Assembly (NCBI RefSeq): GCF_022343555.1
Contig: NZ_JAKQZH010000002.1
Location: 248,001-312,000 of the forward strand
Direction: 5' to 3'
Length of the DNA: 64,000 bases
DNA from: Marinobacter sp. C7
Lineage (GTDB): Bacteria; Pseudomonadota; Gammaproteobacteria; Pseudomonadales; Oleiphilaceae
The position numbers and the translations under genes are program-made. Below are positions 60,706-64,000 of the stretch, in pieces. How positions within the stretch are numbered: the stretch's first letter is position 1; each line of letters begins with the position of its first letter. Below the pieces are notes generated by a model. It was given only the letters and a program-made list of their open reading frames with translations, did no database searches and was not told where the DNA came from.

Positions 60706-61977
60706 ATGGGTACCGTGACGAACGGAATCAAAGGGGCATTCAGGATTGGCCAGACGCTGTCGGTGCTGGGCCGGACGGGCATCAACTGGGTTCGGGGCGA
60801 ACGGCCCCCTGCCCCGCGTCTGTTGCGCCAGACTTTCGAGTCCCTGGGCGCGACCTACATCAAGCTGGGTCAGTTCATTGCCAGTTCTCCGACGTTCTTC
60901 CCGAAAGAGTACGTCGAGGAATTCCAGTACTGTCTGGACAAGACGCCGAGCCTGCCGTTCGGGGTGATCAAGAAGATCATCCGGGAGGAGTTGGGGCGTC
61001 CGATCGAGGAGGTTTACTCCGAGATCGACCCGGTTGCGCTGGCGTCGGCGTCGATTGCCCAGGTCCATGCGGCACGATTGGTGACCGGCGAGGACGTGGT
61101 GATCAAGGTCCAGAAACCGGGTGTGGAAAACATCCTGCTGACCGATCTCAATTTCCTGTACCTCTCGGCACGCATTCTGGAAACCCTGGCGCCGAAGCTG
61201 TCCTGGACATCCATGTCCGGGATAATCGAGGAAATCCAGCGCACCATGATGGAAGAGTGTGATTTCATCAAGGAAGCGAACAACCTGAAGGTCTTCCGCA
61301 ATTTTCTGCACGATACCCACAACGAGGAGGCGACATGCCCCCGGGTATATGAGCAGTGCAGTACCCGTCGCATCCTGACCATGGAACGTTTCCACGGCGT
61401 ACCACTGACCGATCTGGAAAGTATCCGGGGTTATGCCCGGGATCCGGAACACACGCTCATTACGGCCATGAATACCTGGTTTGCCAGTCTGACTCGCTGC
61501 GAGTTTTTCCATGCCGATGTGCATGCCGGGAACCTGATGGTGTTGCGCGACGGCCGGGTCGGTTTCATCGATTTCGGTATCGTTGGGCGAATCAAGCCGG
61601 ATACCTGGCAGGCGGTGAGTGATTTCATTTCCGCGATCATGGTTGGCAACTTTGATGGAATGGCGGATGCGATGATCCGGATCGGCGTTACCCATCAGAC
61701 CGTGAAAGTTTCAGAGCTGGCGGCGGATCTGCGGCGTCTTTATCAGCAGATGGACCGTATGGTGCCGGATCAGGTGCCCTATGGCGCCGATCAGGCCGAG
61801 GATGATGTGAATAACATTCTCATGGATATGGTCAGGATCGGAGAGAGCCACGGTTTGCATTTCCCCAGGGAATTCGCGCTGCTGCTCAAGCAGTTCCTGT
61901 ACTTCGATCGGTATGTTCACATCCTGGCCCCGGAAATGGATGTGTTCATGGATGAACGTTTAAACATGTTGCATTGA
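60706..61977 (+). CDS. AarF/ABC1/UbiB family kinase-like protein
   Basis: A 423-residue atypical protein-kinase-like protein. Family marks are the KxGQ motif YIKLGQFIASS (about 52-62), the Ala-rich loop ALASASIAQVHAARL (about 109-123) in place of the Gly loop, the lysine in VVIKVQKPG, EANNLKVFRNF, and the catalytic and metal loops FFHADVHAGNLMVL and GFIDFGIVGR. Unlike UbiB it lacks the C-terminal membrane helices, so it is a paralogue; the role, perhaps in quinone or lipid metabolism, is not known. It begins 28 bases after dnaN and ends before a terminator. Confidence 0.88.
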   Translation: MGTVTNGIKGAFRIGQTLSVLGRTGINWVRGERPPAPRLLRQTFESLGATYIKLGQFIASSPTFFPKEYVEEFQYCLDKTPSLPFGVIKKIIREELGRPIEEVYSEIDPVALASASIAQVHAARLVTGEDVVIKVQKPGVENILLTDLNFLYLSARILETLAPKLSWTSMSGIIEEIQRTMMEECDFIKEANNLKVFRNFLHDTHNEEATCPRVYEQCSTRRILTMERFHGVPLTDLESIRGYARDPEHTLITAMNTWFASLTRCEFFHADVHAGNLMVLRDGRVGFIDFGIVGRIKPDTWQAVSDFISAIMVGNFDGMADAMIRIGVTHQTVKVSELAADLRRLYQQMDRMVPDQVPYGADQAEDDVNNILMDMVRIGESHGLHFPREFALLLKQFLYFDRYVHILAPEMDVFMDERLNMLH

Positions 61978-62012
61978 AGCCGGTCGCCATTACCGGACAG
62001 CTTTTGTACACT

Positions 62013-62049
62013 AAGGCAGCTCCCGGATAATCCGGTGCTGCCTTTTTTT
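62013..62049 (+). terminator. Rho-independent terminator before recF
   Basis: AAGGCAGC (62013-62020) pairs with GCTGCCTT (62037-62044), with an inner CCGGAT/ATCCGG stem, followed by TTTTT. It ends the dnaN-aarF transcript, so recF needs its own promoter or read-through. Confidence 0.88.
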
Positions 62050-62087
62050 ATGGCCAAGTTTCGTCCCCCCGGAAAGCCAACCCTTCT

Positions 62088-63218
62088 ATGGCCCTTGTCA
62101 GACTCCAGACCGAGCACTTTCGCAATCTTGCGCCGGAACCGGTGTCGTTTTCTCCATCGTTCAATCTTCTTTATGGCGCGAATGGCAGTGGAAAAACCAG
62201 CGTGTTGGAAGCCATAGGCTACCTGGGGCTCGGACGGTCCTTCCGGGTCAGTCGGCATCAGGCCGTCGTGAGTCACGGGCAGAGCCGTTTCACGGTATTT
62301 GGCGGGCTGGACCGAGGGGCTGATGAAGAGCCGGGACCCGGTGCAACGGAAGGTCTCGCCCATCGGCTCGGGATCTCCCGGGATGTGAGTCTGAAAGAGA
62401 CCTCGCTGCGGGTGGACGGGGAAAGTGTGCGAAGTCTGTCGCTCATGGCAAAGCACCTGCCCGTGTCGGTCATTGATCCCGGCGTTTTCGACATTGTGGC
62501 GGGCGGTCCCGGGAAACGTCGGCAATTTCTCGACTGGTTAGTGTTCCACGTGGAACCTTCCTTTGCGTCGGTCTGGCAGCAATGCCAGAGAGTCACATCA
62601 CAGCGGAATCAAACGCTCAGAAATGGTAGAATGGACGAATCCCTGTTACGGGTCTGGGATACTCAGTACACAGCCCTCAGCGAGCGTCTGAGTGACGCGC
62701 GGCAAGCGACGTTCGATCGCTTCAAGGAATCGTTTGAGCTTCTGGTGGAGCAGGTGGACGTACCCTGGACCCAAGGTCTGAAGATGGAGTTTTTCCCAGG
62801 TTGGGATCGGGCTCAGGCCCTGACTGAAATTCTGGGACGTCACCGGGAACAGGAATTGAAAATGGGCCACACGCTGTATGGCCCGAACCGTGCCGACATC
62901 CGTCTTAAATTCCAGGGGCGGCCGGTCGCAGAAACCTTTTCCCGGGGACAGCAGAAAACCCTGGTTATATTGATGAAGATCGCCCAAGGGATGGTGTTGA
63001 GTGAGATGGGCCGTCAGGTCACGTTTTTGCTCGATGACATCAATGCAGAGCTGGATGTGGGTCATCGGGCAATGCTGGCGCAGAAACTCCGTGCCCTGGG
63101 CAGCCAGGTATTTATTACATCGATTGAATATCCGGACCCGGAATCCCTTTGGGGCAATGTCGACACTCCGGATTACAGAATGTTCCACGTGGAACATGGC
63201 AAATTGACGGAAGAATAA
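62088..63218 (+). CDS. recF: DNA replication and repair protein RecF
   Basis: A 376-residue SMC-like ATPase that loads RecA at gaps with RecO and RecR. Walker A is LLYGANGSGKTSVLEAIGYL (about 28-47), the signature motif lies in TFSRGQQKTLVILMKIAQGM and Walker B in VTFLLDDINAELDVGHRAML. It is longer than E. coli RecF mainly from a stretch around 75-105 (RGADEEPGPGATEGLAHRLG). Two parS sequences lie inside the gene, giving the peptides VFHVEP and MFHVEH. Confidence 0.96.
   Translation: MALVRLQTEHFRNLAPEPVSFSPSFNLLYGANGSGKTSVLEAIGYLGLGRSFRVSRHQAVVSHGQSRFTVFGGLDRGADEEPGPGATEGLAHRLGISRDVSLKETSLRVDGESVRSLSLMAKHLPVSVIDPGVFDIVAGGPGKRRQFLDWLVFHVEPSFASVWQQCQRVTSQRNQTLRNGRMDESLLRVWDTQYTALSERLSDARQATFDRFKESFELLVEQVDVPWTQGLKMEFFPGWDRAQALTEILGRHREQELKMGHTLYGPNRADIRLKFQGRPVAETFSRGQQKTLVILMKIAQGMVLSEMGRQVTFLLDDINAELDVGHRAMLAQKLRALGSQVFITSIEYPDPESLWGNVDTPDYRMFHVEHGKLTEE
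62542..62557. promoter_or_regulatory. parS: parS site 1 within recF
   Basis: TGTTCCACGTGGAACC matches the parS consensus TGTTNCACGTGNAACA at 15 of 16 positions. Confidence 0.9.
63181..63196. promoter_or_regulatory. parS: parS site 2 near the end of recF
   Basis: TGTTCCACGTGGAACA is a perfect 16-base palindrome and an exact parS consensus. It lies about 5.4 kb from the centre of oriC. Confidence 0.96.
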
Positions 63219-63296
63219 ACCGGCGATGCCGAGCCTGATGATCAGCCAAGAGGCCTTCAGGTGAGCACCGGTCATCACCCTTCAGGAGTCACCTTA

Positions 63297-64000
63297 ATGA
63301 GTGAATCGAGCTACAATTCCTCCAGTATCAAAGTCTTGAAAGGACTGGATGCGGTGCGCAAACGGCCAGGGATGTACATCGGCGACACCGATGATGGTAC
63401 CGGCCTGCACCACATGGTCTTTGAGTTGGTGGATAATTCCATCGATGAGGCGCTCGCAGGTTATTGCTCTGAAATCGGGGTGATTATTCACCCTGACGAG
63501 TCGGTCACCGTCAAGGACAACGGCCGGGGCATCCCCACCGATCTCCATGAGGAAGAAGGCGTTTCTGCGGCCGAGGTCATCATGACGGTGCTTCACGCCG
63601 GTGGTAAGTTCGATGACAACAGCTACAAGGTGTCGGGTGGTCTCCACGGTGTCGGCGTATCCGTGGTCAATGCCCTCTCCTCGAACCTGACCCTTACCAT
63701 CCGCCGTGATGGTAAGGTCTGGGAGCAGACCTATACCCACGGTGTGCCGAAAGCGCCGCTCTCGGTGGTTGGTGATACCGATGTCTCCGGCACCAAGGTC
63801 CATTTCATTCCGTCTCCGGAAACTTTCTCCAGTATCCAGTTCCACTATGACATCCTGGCCAAACGGCTGCGGGAGCTCGCCTTCCTGAACAGTGGCGTAC
63901 GGATTCGTTTGACCGACGAGCGGTCGGGTAAGGAAGAAGTCTTCGAATACGAAGGTGGCCTTCGGGCATTCGTCGAGCACCTCAATTCCAGCAAGACCCC
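63297..64000 (+). CDS. gyrB: DNA gyrase subunit B (5' part)
   Basis: The first 234 residues are in the window; the gene runs past position 64000. It starts [20 protein letters not shown] and has the GHKL ATPase motifs: [34 protein letters not shown] (Mg-Asn), [13 protein letters not shown] and [21 protein letters not shown] 63297 follows AGGAG. It is 78 bases after recF. It supplies the ATP-driven part of DNA supercoiling. Confidence 0.97.
   Translation, partial: MSESSYNSSSIKVLKGLDAVRKRPGMYIGDTDDGTGLHHMVFELVDNSIDEALAGYCSEIGVIIHPDESVTVKDNGRGIPTDLHEEEGVSAAEVIMTVLHAGGKFDDNSYKVSGGLHGVGVSVVNALSSNLTLTIRRDGKVWEQTYTHGVPKAPLSVVGDTDVSGTKVHFIPSPETFSSIQFHYDILAKRLRELAFLNSGVRIRLTDERSGKEEVFEYEGGLRAFVEHLNSSKT

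Overview
This window comes from a gammaproteobacterial chromosome and includes the replication origin. Gene content and order (rpmH-rnpA-yidD-yidC-mnmE on one side, dnaA-dnaN-recF-gyrB on the other, and a linked mnmG-rsmG-parA-parB-atp block), together with an ectoine hydroxylase, copper nitrite reductase and a hydroxamate siderophore locus, suggest a marine denitrifier close to Marinobacter. The genus is an inference from content, not from a search. No rRNA, tRNA, CRISPR array or insertion sequence was seen.

Layout. (1) 1-3900: a minus-strand operon of two fumarate-reductase/TcuA-type flavoproteins, an Asp/Glu-racemase-family protein and the start of an ETF-beta-like gene, substrate unknown. 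(2) 4100-18045: a nitric-oxide/denitrification island with norR, a Sco-like copper chaperone, a frameshifted secreted-protein gene, nirK, hemN, a sufT-like gene, norCBDQ, two norE/norF-like pairs and an Fnr-family regulator without Fe-S cysteines. Sigma54 promoter elements with GT-N7-AC NorR-type sites precede norC and lie between hemN and the sufT-like gene. One 12-base operator core is the same, in opposite orientation, in both regions. This suggests that NorR turns on NO reduction together with anaerobic haem synthesis and Fe-S maturation. (3) 18404-19873: a DadA-type amino-acid dehydrogenase behind a tandem glycine riboswitch. (4) 19934-30443: glmS, glmU and the complete atpIBEFHAGDC operon. 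(5) 30714-35003: parB, parA, rsmG, mnmG, then an AT-rich gap with DnaA boxes. (6) 35631-43427: an EAL phosphodiesterase, an RND efflux pair, a DUF3833 lipoprotein and an acyl-CoA dehydrogenase. (7) 43521-50165: a Fur-box-preceded, four-gene desferrioxamine-type siderophore operon ending in a fused acyltransferase-NIS synthetase, with a strong terminator. (8) 50286-53440: an orphan ectD, a GST/HCCA-isomerase pair behind a perfect TetR-like palindrome, and a DUF2959 lipoprotein. (9) 53453-64000: mnmE, yidC, yidD, rnpA, rpmH, oriC, dnaA, dnaN, an AarF/UbiB-family gene, recF containing two parS sites, and the 5' part of gyrB.

The core genes left of oriC lie on the minus strand, co-directional with a fork leaving oriC leftward. 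Most plus-strand genes there are accessory (norR, sufT-like, norCBDQEF, EAL, acyl-CoA dehydrogenase, siderophore, ectD), consistent with later additions to an old origin-proximal backbone. The most distinctive observations are the hemN/sufT/nor NO-responsive promoter set, the glycine-riboswitch dehydrogenase, the origin-like segment beside mnmG, the parS sites inside recF, and the DfoC-type fusion.
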